Below, piece by piece: positions 1 to 8,151 of a stretch of DNA of 64,000 nt. Every line of letters begins with the position of its first letter. The first letter of the stretch is position 1. Source of the DNA: Neglectibacter timonensis (GTDB lineage: Bacteria > Bacillota > Clostridia > Oscillospirales > Acutalibacteraceae); contig NZ_LT160635.1 of the NCBI RefSeq assembly GCF_900048895.1, positions 1 through 64,000 on the forward strand, written 5' to 3'. Below the pieces are notes generated by a model that worked only from the letters and a program-made list of their open reading frames with translations, ran no database searches and had not been told where the DNA came from. The position numbers and the translations under genes are program-made.

Positions 1-124
1 GGCTTCTTTTCCACGCGAGTTGAAGTTATCTATAGACTCCAACCAGCGGAAGGAAACTCCTGCAGAAATGCTAGGATTTTTCTTGTCCTTTTGGCGGATA
101 GCCTTTGAGAGGGAGAGGTGGAAA

Positions 125-143
125 TTCAAGAAAAATTCAACTG
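125..143. repeat. 19-bp direct repeat, left copy, flanking the integrase
   Basis: The sequence TTCAA(G/C)AAAAATTCAACTG occurs here with G and at 1690-1708 with C, in the same orientation (18 of 19 identical). This copy overlaps the integrase stop codon. The pair could be attachment-site cores or integrase arm-binding sites; which one cannot be told from the window. Confidence 0.6.
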
Positions 144-1555
144 TTCGTCTTTTTTCGCCGTTTTTTCTGCGAAGTGAGAAGCACATCTGCCACACAGTCG
201 CTGATGCGGTTTTCCGCCTGTTCCATTACATGGCTATAGAGATTGGTAGTGGTGGAGACGCTGGCGTGTCCCAGGCGGCGGCTGATACTGACGCTGTCCA
301 CACCGTTGAAAAACAGGACGCTTGTCATGGTGTGGCGGAAAGCATGAGGATTGAGATGAGGCAGGTTATGGCGGCGTGCGAAACGGTCCAGCCAATTGCC
401 CAGCTGCGAAGGATTCATCGGTCCTCCTTTCTCTCCGGTAAAAACAAACGGGGATGGGGTCCATTCCGCGCCCAGACGGCGTTTCTGCTGTTCCTGCCAG
501 CAGCGGTAGCTTTCCAGCAGCTCCACCGTCTGTTCCGGAAGCTTGATGCTCCGAATGGAACCTTTGGTTTTGGGTGTCCCCTCATAGACGCCACGGTCGC
601 TGGCATAGAGCAGTGTACAATCGATGGTGATCTGCCGGTTCAGGGAGTCCACTTTATCCCACTTCAAGCCGAGAATTTCTCCCCGGCGGCAGCCTGTCAC
701 CAGCAGCAGCTGAATCAGCGCCCGCCACTTGATGGGTTCCCGGTTCAACGCGCTGAGAATTTGTTCCACTACCTCCAGCTGGTAGTAATTCGGCGAACTG
801 GGGGTTACCCTGGGAGGTGTGGCCCTGGAAGCAGGATTGTAGGGAATCAGCATTTCCCGTTCCGCCTGACCCAGGATACCGGACGCAAGCAGATGGCAGT
901 TTCGGATGGTCCTGCTGCAAAGGGGTGTCAAATCACGTTCGATCCGGAACAGGGTTTCCAGCGGCAGATTCAGGGTGTCCGCCATCCGCTGTGCCGTGAC
1001 AAGGGACACGTGCTTCCCCTGCAAAGCTGTGTCAAACCTCAGTTCTCTTCCATATCGGTCGCGGATTCTATGGCCCAGATCCCGGTTTTGAAGCACCTCT
1101 TTCAATTCGGGACGGGCTACCGCCCGGTCGCTGTTTTTCCTGCCGCCGGGCTTTGACAGCTCTTCATAGAGGAGGTTCAGATGCTGCGGGCGGATATCGG
1201 TCAGCTTCAAGCGGCCTAGGCTAGGAAGGATTCTGTCAAGATTTTGCCGGTAGTGCAGCAGCGTCAGGTGTTTCACTCCGGACTGCTCCTTCAGCCGCAT
1301 GACATATTCCGCATATTCCCCAAAGGTTACCCGTCCGTCAAAAATACGGCCCTCCCTGCATTTTTTTTCGAAGAGGACCGCCTGCCGTTCCGCTTCCTTC
1401 CGAATCCGTTTTTCACTCCAGCCGGCCGGAGGCCGCCAAGTGGTGGAATAAGGGGTGAGCTGCTTTCCTGTATTTGGATCTCTTCCTTTGTACACGCGAA
1501 TACTGTAGGAGACGATTGTTCCATTTTTATTCCTTCTCGGCTGTATATTTGCCAT
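137..1555 (-). CDS. int: Tyrosine recombinase/integrase of a mobile element
   Basis: Site-specific DNA recombinase of 472 residues, the size of conjugative-element or phage integrases. An arm-binding-like N-terminus (about 1-45) is followed by a SAM-like core-binding region (75-135) and the catalytic domain (255-450). Visible catalytic residues are R290 in TGCRRGEI, H404 and R407 in HAFRHT, H430 in RRLGH and the nucleophile Y440 in TTNLYSH. A helix-turn-helix-like insert (about 175-212) sits inside the core-binding region. The start at 1555 is chosen because AAAGGAG lies 10 nt upstream and a good promoter lies just above it; the longer reading to 1669 would begin upstream of that promoter. 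No excisionase or other element gene lies to the right, where pgsA begins, so the rest of any element is either left of the window or lost. Family assignment is firm; its mobility is not known. Confidence 0.9.
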   Translation of the reverse strand: MANIQPRRNKNGTIVSYSIRVYKGRDPNTGKQLTPYSTTWRPPAGWSEKRIRKEAERQAVLFEKKCREGRIFDGRVTFGEYAEYVMRLKEQSGVKHLTLLHYRQNLDRILPSLGRLKLTDIRPQHLNLLYEELSKPGGRKNSDRAVARPELKEVLQNRDLGHRIRDRYGRELRFDTALQGKHVSLVTAQRMADTLNLPLETLFRIERDLTPLCSRTIRNCHLLASGILGQAEREMLIPYNPASRATPPRVTPSSPNYYQLEVVEQILSALNREPIKWRALIQLLLVTGCRRGEILGLKWDKVDSLNRQITIDCTLLYASDRGVYEGTPKTKGSIRSIKLPEQTVELLESYRCWQEQQKRRLGAEWTPSPFVFTGEKGGPMNPSQLGNWLDRFARRHNLPHLNPHAFRHTMTSVLFFNGVDSVSISRRLGHASVSTTTNLYSHVMEQAENRISDCVADVLLTSQKKRRKKTNS

Positions 1556-1610
1556 TCCCCATTGACTCCTTTCCGGCCCGTCAGCCGGGCCGCTCTGAAT
1601 TCTGCCTGTC

Positions 1611-1639
1611 ATTCTAGGGAGAAGGGGGCGGCCTGTCAA
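1611..1639 (-). promoter_or_regulatory. Sigma-A-type promoter of the integrase
   Basis: On the minus strand, TTGACA (1639-1634), a 17-bp spacer and TAGAAT (1616-1611). Transcription would begin near 1604, about 50 nt before the integrase start at 1555. Confidence 0.65.
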
Positions 1640-1689
1640 GAAAGAGTGGAAAATGTCACTCAAATACACATTGTCAAGGGAAAATACGG

Positions 1690-1708
1690 TTCAACAAAAA
1701 TTCAACTG
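1690..1708. repeat. 19-bp direct repeat, right copy, flanking the integrase
   Basis: Partner of the repeat at 125-143, with one mismatch. It lies upstream of the integrase promoter, between the integrase and the end of pgsA, so the two copies bracket exactly one gene. Confidence 0.6.
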
Positions 1709-1773
1709 AGTCCAGCGTAAAAGGCTCTGCTTCCGGATACCGACCCGGCATATTCGGTTTTAAGGGCCCAGGC

Positions 1774-1824
1774 TTTAAAAAGAAACAGGCCCTTTTCCTG
1801 TTAAAAAGGAAAAAGGCCTGTTTC
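1774..1824 (-). terminator. Rho-independent terminator of the Nudix-rimO-pgsA operon
   Basis: Stem of about 17 bp (arms 1782-1798 and 1808-1824, one mismatch), followed on the minus strand by TTTTT. It lies about 55 bp past the pgsA stop codon. Confidence 0.8.
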
Positions 1825-1877
1825 AGTATTTTTGAGGGATAGGAAACGACCCGCAGATAGGTTCTGTTCTCCACGTA

Positions 1878-2435
1878 TCAGCCTCTGATTACGTCCCGGT
1901 TATCCTTGATATAGATGATCCCTGATACCACGGTAAAAAAGGTGGCTATCAAAATAAGGACTTCTCCGGCAATGATGCAGCCGGCCAGAATGCCGGGAAC
2001 CAGCGAGGAGATGTACTGCATCAGCAGAATGGCGATGATGGCCGTCATTTGAGACACGGTTTTCAGCTTTCCCCAGTTATTGGCAGCGATCACCCGCCCC
2101 TGCTCTACGGCCAGAAGGCGGATGGAGGTGACGGCAAACTCCCGCACCATGATGAGGATAACGCACACGGTGGAGGCCAGGTCCAGCTTCACCAGGCAGA
2201 TCAGCGCTGCCATGACCATGATTTTGTCCGCCAGGGGATCCATGAGTTTCCCGAAATTGGTGATGAGGTGATCTCGCCGGGCGATCTTTCCGTCCAGGTG
2301 ATCCGTATAGGAGGCGGCGCAGAACAGCAGCAGGGCGAACAGATAGCGGTGGGGCACAAAGTCCGCCAGCAGGAAAAAGACGAAAAACGGCACCAGGCAG
2401 ATGCGCAGCACGGTCAGCTTATTGGGCAGATTCAT
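1878..2435 (-). CDS. pgsA: CDP-diacylglycerol-glycerol-3-phosphate 3-phosphatidyltransferase
   Basis: Integral membrane enzyme that makes phosphatidylglycerol phosphate from CDP-diacylglycerol and glycerol-3-phosphate, the committed step to phosphatidylglycerol and cardiolipin. The 185 residues match the usual family length. The CDP-alcohol phosphatidyltransferase signature DG-x2-AR-x8-G-x3-D-x3-D is visible from DGKIARR to GKLMDPLADK (about residues 47-70), and several hydrophobic membrane segments surround it. It begins 23 bp after rimO with AGGAGG before the ATG, as the last gene of the operon before the terminator at 1774-1824. The rimO-pgsA neighbourhood is common in Firmicutes. Confidence 0.93.
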   Translation of the reverse strand: MNLPNKLTVLRICLVPFFVFFLLADFVPHRYLFALLLFCAASYTDHLDGKIARRDHLITNFGKLMDPLADKIMVMAALICLVKLDLASTVCVILIMVREFAVTSIRLLAVEQGRVIAANNWGKLKTVSQMTAIIAILLMQYISSLVPGILAGCIIAGEVLILIATFFTVVSGIIYIKDNRDVIRG

Positions 2436-2458
2436 AATAAGAGGTCCTCCTTTTGTAC

Positions 2459-3790
2459 TCAGGGTACAAGATGGCCGGTGAGGTCGCAGTCCATGCAGTC
2501 TTCAATTTCCACCTTGACGAAAGATCCCAGGACCGGCTTCTTTTCCGAAACGCTGAAGAACACCTTGCCGTCGATATCCGGGGCGTCCATGGCGGAGCGG
2601 CCGAACCAGCATTCCGCGTATCGGTCAAAGCCCTCTACCAGCACCTCCAGGGTCTGGCCGACCAGGCGCTGGCCCTGCTCTTCCATAATTTCCATCTGGT
2701 CCTGCATGACGATTTCGGCGCGGCGCTCTTTCACATCCTCGTCGATCTGGTCCGGCAGCTCTGCGGCGGGTGTGTCCTCCTCCTGAGAGTACGCGAAGCA
2801 GCCCAGCCGGTCAAACCTGACCTCTTTTACAAATTCCATCAATTCCGTGAAATCCTCATTGGTTTCTCCGGGGAAACCGGTGATCAGGGTGGTGCGGAGA
2901 ATGACGCCGGGCACCTTTTCCCGGATTCTTTTCATCAGAGAGGTGAGGCTTTCCCGGTCTCCTCTGCGGTTCATGGCCCTCAGTATTTTTCCAGAGGCAT
3001 GCTGCAGGGGAATATCCATATACTTGACAATTTTCTCTTCACAGGCCATTGTGTCCAGCAGCTCGTCGGTGATGGAGTCCGGATAGCAATAGAGCACCCG
3101 AATCCAATGGAGGCCGTCAATTTTGCACAGCCTGCGCAGCAGCTTCGACAGGGAGTATTCCCCGTAAAGGTCGATTCCGTAGCGGGTGGTATCCTGGGCA
3201 ATCAGGATGAGCTCTTTGGCGCCGTTCTGCACCAGAAAACGAGCCTCTCCCTCGATGCTTTCCATGGTCCTGCTGCGGTAGCCGCCCCGGATGAGAGGAA
3301 TGGCGCAGTAAGTACAGCGGTTGTCGCAGCCCTCAGCGATTTTCAGATAGGCGAAATAACTGGGGGTGGTGAGCACGCGCCCGCCGCAAAGAGGCATTTT
3401 TTCCTTTTCCGGAAAAGCCTCTACAAATCCGCCTTCCATCATCCGTTTTAAATGGCCGGCAATCTCTGCATTGGCGCCGATTCCCAGAACGGCGTCCAGT
3501 TCTGGGAGTTCCTTATGTATCTCTTCCCGGTAGCGTTCCGCCAGGCAGCCCGTCACCACCAGCTTCTTGATCCGCCCCTCTTTTTTCAGCTGGGCCAGTT
3601 CCAGAATTTCCTCAATGGATTCCTTTTTTGCGCTCTCTATAAAGCCGCAGGTGTTCACAATGGCGATATCCGCCAGAGCCGCGTCGTCCACAAGCTCAAA
3701 ACCAGCCTGCTGCAGCGAAGCCATGAGCATTTCACCGTCCACCTGGTTCTTTGCGCATCCCAGGCTGATCATGCCTACTTTTATTGACAT
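2459..3790 (-). CDS. rimO: Ribosomal protein S12 methylthiotransferase RimO
   Basis: Radical-SAM enzyme that methylthiolates the conserved aspartate of ribosomal protein S12. The 443 residues follow the family order: an N-terminal UPF0004 domain with cluster cysteines (MISLGCAKNQVD, then VNTCGF and VTGCLAERY), the radical-SAM core with the CxxxCxxC motif in CDNRCTYCAIP (about residues 149-159), and a C-terminal TRAM domain ending in DLTGHLV. The motif pattern and length favour RimO over the related tRNA enzymes MiaB and MtaB. The start has AAAGGA upstream. It lies 30 bp after the Nudix gene and 23 bp before pgsA. Confidence 0.93.
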   Translation of the reverse strand: MSIKVGMISLGCAKNQVDGEMLMASLQQAGFELVDDAALADIAIVNTCGFIESAKKESIEEILELAQLKKEGRIKKLVVTGCLAERYREEIHKELPELDAVLGIGANAEIAGHLKRMMEGGFVEAFPEKEKMPLCGGRVLTTPSYFAYLKIAEGCDNRCTYCAIPLIRGGYRSRTMESIEGEARFLVQNGAKELILIAQDTTRYGIDLYGEYSLSKLLRRLCKIDGLHWIRVLYCYPDSITDELLDTMACEEKIVKYMDIPLQHASGKILRAMNRRGDRESLTSLMKRIREKVPGVILRTTLITGFPGETNEDFTELMEFVKEVRFDRLGCFAYSQEEDTPAAELPDQIDEDVKERRAEIVMQDQMEIMEEQGQRLVGQTLEVLVEGFDRYAECWFGRSAMDAPDIDGKVFFSVSEKKPVLGSFVKVEIEDCMDCDLTGHLVP

Positions 3791-3820
3791 AGGATCGTTC
3801 CTTTCATCCCCTGCGGGAAG

Positions 3821-4336
3821 TTATTTTTGCAAATGGTTCCGGAGGAGCTTATAAAATTCGTGAGGGCCGGGAGGCACTGGGGAAAGATAGGGCTCATGAC
3901 CATCCATGGCTTTTTTCTCCCATTCCTCAAAGGGCAACCACTGCGCGCCGTCGGTCTCTCCCGGCTGAAAAACCACTTGCTCCAGGGAAAAGTCCATACG
4001 GGCGAGGAAGACATCCCGGAAAAACCCCTGGCCTTTCCAGGAATACAGCAGGGTGAGCTTTCCGGGATCCACAGTCAGCCCGGTTTCCTCCCGCAGTTCC
4101 CGCACGGCGGCGGAGAGGCTGTCTTCTCCGGCTTTTGCCGCGCCGCCTGTGGATTCCCACCAGCCGGGAAACGCGCTTTTTTCCGGGCTCCTCCTGGTGC
4201 AGAACACCCTGTTTTTCCGATCCACTACCATCAGCACCACTACCAGGTCGTACCAGCCCGGCTGCAGGGGATTGCTGCGCTCCCGGGTCATGCCGGTCTT
4301 CCGGCGGTTCTCATCGTAAATATCCAGAAGCTCCAA
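3821..4336 (-). CDS. Nudix hydrolase (isopentenyl-diphosphate isomerase-like subgroup)
   Basis: Probable hydrolase of a nucleoside-diphosphate-linked substrate. The Nudix box GX5EX7REUXEEXGU is complete from GGAAKAGEDS to RELREETGL (about residues 64-87). The N-terminus MELLDIYDENRRKTG and the GWYDLVVV segment resemble the YfcD/Idi-like branch, which often acts as a house-cleaning enzyme. Start is a TTG at 4336 with GGGAGG six bases upstream; no better ATG exists. 171 residues, a typical length. It is the first gene of a likely three-gene operon with rimO and pgsA. The substrate cannot be predicted. Confidence 0.85.
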   Translation of the reverse strand: MELLDIYDENRRKTGMTRERSNPLQPGWYDLVVVLMVVDRKNRVFCTRRSPEKSAFPGWWESTGGAAKAGEDSLSAAVRELREETGLTVDPGKLTLLYSWKGQGFFRDVFLARMDFSLEQVVFQPGETDGAQWLPFEEWEKKAMDGHEPYLSPVPPGPHEFYKLLRNHLQK

Positions 4337-4394
4337 AGGATTCCCTCCCAGCCAAAATTCAAAAGGCCTTTAACCCTATTATTAAAGCATAAAT

Positions 4395-4424
4395 CAAAAA
4401 AAACCGCAAGCAATCCGGGCGGTT
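4395..4424 (-). terminator. Rho-independent terminator after the DUF3842-like gene
   Basis: Minus-strand hairpin with AACCGC/GCGGTT arms (4424-4419 and 4407-4402), followed by a run of T. It lies about 140 bp downstream of the stop at 4562 and upstream of the Nudix gene. Confidence 0.65.
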
Positions 4425-4561
4425 CCCCGAAATTTCCTGCAGTTTTTCCTTTATAGCGCCGTAGCGCACGGGGGTCAGGCCTCCCGGCTTTGTTGGAACT
4501 GCGTTTCCAGGACACAAGCCCGGCCTATGTTGGAAAGGCTTCCACGGCTTGTCCACATTCT

Positions 4562-4987
4562 TCAGAGCGGATTGCCGCCGAGCAGTTCTTTGGCCTTCTG
4601 TACTGCCAGCTTCACGTATTCCCCCAGGGGAAGTTCAGTTACGCCCACCACGGTGACAGAGCAGCGGTTGACAGGGATGAGCAGTTTCTGCGCCCTGCTT
4701 TCCGAAACTGCCGCCGCCATCTTGGGAGTGATTTCCCCCAGCAGGGCATTGGCGGTGATAATGCCCATGGGGCCAGTGATAAGGTCTGCGTCTGCGCAGT
4801 TGACCACTACGGGATTTTCACCGGTGGCGCCCGCGTCTGCGCCTGCCTTCAGCATGGCGGTTGTGGCGGCCGAGTTGGCGCCGATGGCCACAATTTCGCA
4901 GGAGGGAAGGTTTGCGGCCTTCAGCTGAGAGGCCAGGGCCGCACCCATGCGGCCGCCCTGCCCGTCTATAATCACTACTTTTTTCAT
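4562..4987 (-). CDS. DUF3842-family small protein
   Basis: A 141-residue protein beginning MKKVVIIDGQGGRMG, a nucleotide-binding-like glycine-rich start. The body (CEIVAIGANSAATTAMLKAG, CADADLITGPMGII) is characteristic of the DUF3842 family found in Clostridia, whose function is unknown. The start at 4987 is taken because AAAGGAG lies seven bases upstream; the longer reading to 5101 has an unlike, arginine- and cysteine-rich N-terminus. It is the last gene of the YihY / sigma-like gene / DUF3842 run on the minus strand. The repeated Gly/Ala pattern suggests a Rossmann-like fold, which is inference. Confidence 0.75.
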   Translation of the reverse strand: MKKVVIIDGQGGRMGAALASQLKAANLPSCEIVAIGANSAATTAMLKAGADAGATGENPVVVNCADADLITGPMGIITANALLGEITPKMAAAVSESRAQKLLIPVNRCSVTVVGVTELPLGEYVKLAVQKAKELLGGNPL

Positions 4988-5130
4988 AACTTCTCCTTTT
5001 TTAGTCGCGTCATCGTTCAGGGCAGATTTCCACCCGGCAGAAGAGGGCCGAACAAAGTGAGGGCATCTTCTGCAAAGCCTCGGCTCTGCCGCCTTCCACA
5101 CAGCCGCCGTCTTTCTATGGGTCCGAAAGA

Positions 5131-6423
5131 TCAGACAGCCGGACGGTAATTGGTTTCTACTGTTTTTTCTACAGGAAGCTTATCCGGGAGGAAATCCTGC
5201 GCCCTGGCGCTGCCGCATAGGATTTCCTCCCCTTCACATTGGAAGGAAATCTCATCCAGGCTGTGATCCTGATAAAAGGCGACGAAGGTTCCCACCATGG
5301 CGCGCAGCATGGTTTCATGGGCCGGTTCTGCCAGGTAGTCGGCGGTGTCCCGGTTGAACTCCAGGTTGAGAGTCAACGTGCCGCCCATGGTATAGACAAC
5401 GCTGCTGCCCTCAGCATGCTCTTCCCCGTGATTGTCCAGCTTGACGGAGAGCAGCTTCCCGCCTTCCGGCATTCCGCCCAGAGCCACCATCTGTGCCGCA
5501 ACCTCCGTCAAATCACCGGGGGTGTCCTTGACTCTGTATTCTGTAAAGCCGGTATCTGTAGGCACAAACACGGATACAGTGGAAATCTCCAGGGGGAGCT
5601 CCGCGGAGGGGTCTTCCGGGAGTGAGCTTGTCTGAGAAGAAGGATTCAGGTAGTCGTTGATTTCTTTCAGCGGGTCGTTGGAGGGGTCTGGCTCCATTTG
5701 GCTGCGGTAGGAGGAAGAAGAGAGATAGGGGATACCGTTGAACCAGCCGTAATGCACCCCAAGATAGCAAAACCCGCAAAATACCAGAACCCCCAGGGCC
5801 GCCCAGGGAGCCGCCAGATCCATGCGGCGCTTGAAAAAACGCAGCCGCTGCTTGCCCTCGAAGCCGTCTTCGCTCCGTTCCATCTCAAAGCGGTCCCACA
5901 CCCGCTGCAAGGCGCTGTCGCCCACAGACAGGGACGCCAAAGCGGCTTCCGCCTCTTCTCTGCCGAGCCCTGCCCGCTTCAGGGCCTTATCCAGGCCATG
6001 CCTTACAGCGGCGGGGCTGCGGTCCAGCAGCTTCCCAGCCTCCTCTTCGGTAAGGCCCAGCCGCAGGACGAAGAACAGGGGGGCTTTGCTGCCGTAGGGC
6101 AGCTGCAGCAGGGAAAGCAGTGAGTCCGTCAGAGGAAAGGGCACGTTTGCTTTGCGCAGCTCCTCCGCGTTCGGCATTTTTCGCGCCTTGCGCAGAAAAT
6201 AATCCATGCAGCCGCCATAGGCCGCACGGAAAAAACCTTCCCGCCCCTGCAAAGCCAGACGGAAGGTTTTTTCCCGGTACGCCATATCCGACAAGATGGT
6301 CTGCATCAGGCTTGTGGCCTCGTTGCTTCTGAGGGTATAAAAAAAACACAGCGCAAAGAGGTCGCCTGAGAATTGGGCATATACAGGTTCCAGGTCCTTG
6401 CTTTTGGCGGAAAAGGAAGCCAA
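5131..6423 (-). CDS. Membrane protein joining a sigma-70 region-4-like N-terminus to a GerMN-like exported domain
   Basis: A 430-residue protein I do not recognise as a named family. Residues about 1-160 look like an ECF sigma-like module: an all-helical start, then a region-4-like helix-turn-helix (LTEEEAGKLLDRSPAAVRHG, residues 124-143). One membrane segment follows (about 203-222, LAAPWAALGVLVFCGFCYLG), then a Ser/Pro-rich linker. The C-terminal domain (about 290-415) has the GerMN look, with GGTLTLNLEFN and VGTFVAFYQDHSLDEISFQ. GerMN domains occur in the spore germination protein GerM and related lipoproteins. The topology predicts a cytoplasmic DNA-binding-like part and an outside domain. 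Start is TTG with AGGAG nine bases upstream. It follows the yihY gene by six bases, so the two are co-transcribed. Function is unknown. Confidence 0.7.
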   Translation of the reverse strand: MASFSAKSKDLEPVYAQFSGDLFALCFFYTLRSNEATSLMQTILSDMAYREKTFRLALQGREGFFRAAYGGCMDYFLRKARKMPNAEELRKANVPFPLTDSLLSLLQLPYGSKAPLFFVLRLGLTEEEAGKLLDRSPAAVRHGLDKALKRAGLGREEAEAALASLSVGDSALQRVWDRFEMERSEDGFEGKQRLRFFKRRMDLAAPWAALGVLVFCGFCYLGVHYGWFNGIPYLSSSSYRSQMEPDPSNDPLKEINDYLNPSSQTSSLPEDPSAELPLEISTVSVFVPTDTGFTEYRVKDTPGDLTEVAAQMVALGGMPEGGKLLSVKLDNHGEEHAEGSSVVYTMGGTLTLNLEFNRDTADYLAEPAHETMLRAMVGTFVAFYQDHSLDEISFQCEGEEILCGSARAQDFLPDKLPVEKTVETNYRPAV

Positions 6424-6429
6424 AAAAGA

Positions 6430-7365
6430 TCACTCCTTCAAAGTGTTGGGGGATTTTGTGTTGCTGGCGCGGCCGCGCTTTCCCCTGCTTTTCTTAATTT
6501 TGGACGCAGGGGCTACGGCACGGGTTTTCTTTCGGCCCAGCAGGTCCCGCAGGTCCTGGCCGATACCGCTGTGCTCCAGCCACATGCTCACCTCGGCACC
6601 CAAAAACATGATGTACATACAGAAAAAAAGCCAGAACATCAGTGTGACAAGGGTTGCAAGGCCCCCATAGACAGAAAAGTTGGAGAAGTTTTCCACAAAA
6701 AGGGAAAAGAAGAAGGAAAACAACACCCAGCCTGCCGCGCTGAAAGCGGCGCCCGCCAGGTTATGCACAAACCGCACCCGGCGGCGGGGCACGCAACTGT
6801 ACATAAGGGTAAAAAATGCAAACAGCAGCACAAAACCAGCCAGGGATTTGAAGTTCATCAACAGCGTGGCAAAGAAGGGCGGGGTCTTCGTCAGCAGATA
6901 ATTATAGATGGTGGAGCCGAACACCAGAACAACCGCCGTGAGAATGAGCACCAGGGCAAAGATGATGACGTACACCACTGCTACGATCCTGAGGCGAATA
7001 TAACCCCGGGTTTCCTCCACGTCGAAAATGTGGTCCAGCCCCTTGATGATGGCTACCATGCCCATGGAGGAGGACCAGAGAGCGGCGATCACCGCTACCG
7101 GCAGCACGCCGGAGGAGGTGATGGGGTCCGGCAGCAGCCCCTGGATATAGTGAGCGACGCTGTCCGGAAAGATCTGCAGGGCGGCTTCGATCACGGGGAT
7201 TCCGGAAGAAAAATGGATCTGCTGCATCAGGGTCAGCAGAAAGGCGATGAAGGGAAGAAAGGAGATGATAATGAAATAGGCGCCGTGGGCCGAGGTGGAA
7301 TCCAGGCGGTCCTTTGCGACATGCTCCATAAACCAGAGGACATGCTTTTTTAATAGCTTCTTCAT
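6430..7365 (-). CDS. YihY/virulence factor BrkB family membrane protein
   Basis: Polytopic inner-membrane protein of the UPF0761/YihY family, once mis-annotated as ribonuclease BN. The 311 residues start MKKLLKKHVLWFMEHV and contain about six hydrophobic segments, including AYFIIISFLPFIAFLLTLM and LRIVAVVYVIIFALVLILTA. The family signature region TSSGVLPVAVIAALWSSSMG is clear. The C-terminus is basic and cytoplasmic. AAAGGAG precedes the ATG. It is the first gene of the minus-strand run with the sigma-like/GerMN protein. Biochemical role in the family is unsettled; a transport function is often proposed. Confidence 0.88.
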   Translation of the reverse strand: MKKLLKKHVLWFMEHVAKDRLDSTSAHGAYFIIISFLPFIAFLLTLMQQIHFSSGIPVIEAALQIFPDSVAHYIQGLLPDPITSSGVLPVAVIAALWSSSMGMVAIIKGLDHIFDVEETRGYIRLRIVAVVYVIIFALVLILTAVVLVFGSTIYNYLLTKTPPFFATLLMNFKSLAGFVLLFAFFTLMYSCVPRRRVRFVHNLAGAAFSAAGWVLFSFFFSLFVENFSNFSVYGGLATLVTLMFWLFFCMYIMFLGAEVSMWLEHSGIGQDLRDLLGRKKTRAVAPASKIKKSRGKRGRASNTKSPNTLKE

Positions 7366-7562
7366 GAGCTGGCGTCTCCTTTCTCCCGTGGAAAGCGAAC
7401 TGCAGAAAGAGTAGGGCTGACTGTTCCGGCGCAGTTCCTGATAGCGGGAATGCGGCTGAAATTGTGCTTTTCCGGATTTTCATCCATGCTGTAAGTCTTT
7501 GCAGGCATGATTCCGTCTATCCGGATGACTGCCGGCTGTTATATCCTATATTTAATACTCCG

Positions 7563-7718
7563 CACACCTGCGGTGGGCAAGCCGCGCATCCCACCCCTGT
7601 GGTTCTTCAGCCGACCACACGCGTTACAAATTATGATTTCTATATATTATACCACACCTGCGGTGGGCATGTCGCGCCTCTTGGTCTCTGCGGTTTTTCG
7701 GCCAACCCCACGCGCTAC
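7563..7718. repeat. Two intergenic direct repeats of about 65 bp, period 90 bp
   Basis: Copy A (7563-7627) and copy B (7653-7718) both begin CACACCTGCGGTGGGCA (from 7563 and 7653), share a CGCGC segment, a GGTTCTTC/GGTTTTTC-GGCC-like middle and a CACGCG(T/C)TAC end. They lie in a gene-free, AT-rich stretch of about 790 bp between yihY and the peptide-binding protein gene. Copy A can fold through GGTGGG and CCCACC. They look like a dispersed intergenic repeat family; no coding potential is seen. Confidence 0.7.
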
Positions 7719-8042
7719 AGGCTTTCTGCGGTTATTATACCATATAAAAAGAAGATTTTGCCATAGATTTTTCCTGCCGTGTTTTGACGATTCCTGCGGA
7801 AACAGGGGAAAGCTTCTGAATCCCCGTTGAGTTTGAAAAGCAAAATTCCTCAAATTGCAAATTTCGAAAATAGAAATTGCAAAATCTCTCTATTTTGTAA
7901 AACCGGAAAGTCTGGAACAGTCCTGAGAAATGATTACAGGGTTGAAACTTATTTAGAAAATACAAGGGTAAAAACCTGCTGTTTTCAGCATAAACGACAA
8001 AAAGACCAAAATATAAAATTGCGAAATTTCTATCTTTGACGA

Positions 8043-8074
8043 TTGTAATACCCGGCATGGTGGTGTATTATAAT
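8043..8074 (+). promoter_or_regulatory. Probable promoter of the peptide-binding protein gene
   Basis: TTGTAA (8043-8048), 17 bp, TATTAT (8066-8071), overlapping TATAAT (8069-8074). A better -35, TTGACG at 8036-8041, is too far for standard spacing. The region just upstream (7730-8040) is strongly AT-rich. Confidence 0.5.
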
Positions 8075-8081
8075 GAATATC

Positions 8082-8120
8082 GTGAATTCTTGGTGAAGGG
8101 AAAATTCACAAGGAATTCAC
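8082..8120 (+). promoter_or_regulatory. Stem-loop in the leader of the peptide-binding protein gene
   Basis: GTGAATTC (8082-8089) pairs with GAATTCAC (8113-8120), and the stem continues inward through TTGGTGAA against TTCACAAG around a GGGAAAA loop. It lies 32 bp before the start codon and just after the promoter. It could stabilise the mRNA or be an operator; it has no T-run, so it is not a terminator. Confidence 0.55.
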
Positions 8121-8151
8121 TTTCCTAAAAATTAATTCAGGAGGAATCATC

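Noticed and set aside
1556-1669. Longer start for the integrase
   Set aside because: The extra 38 residues lie across the promoter at 1611-1639 and are not family-like.
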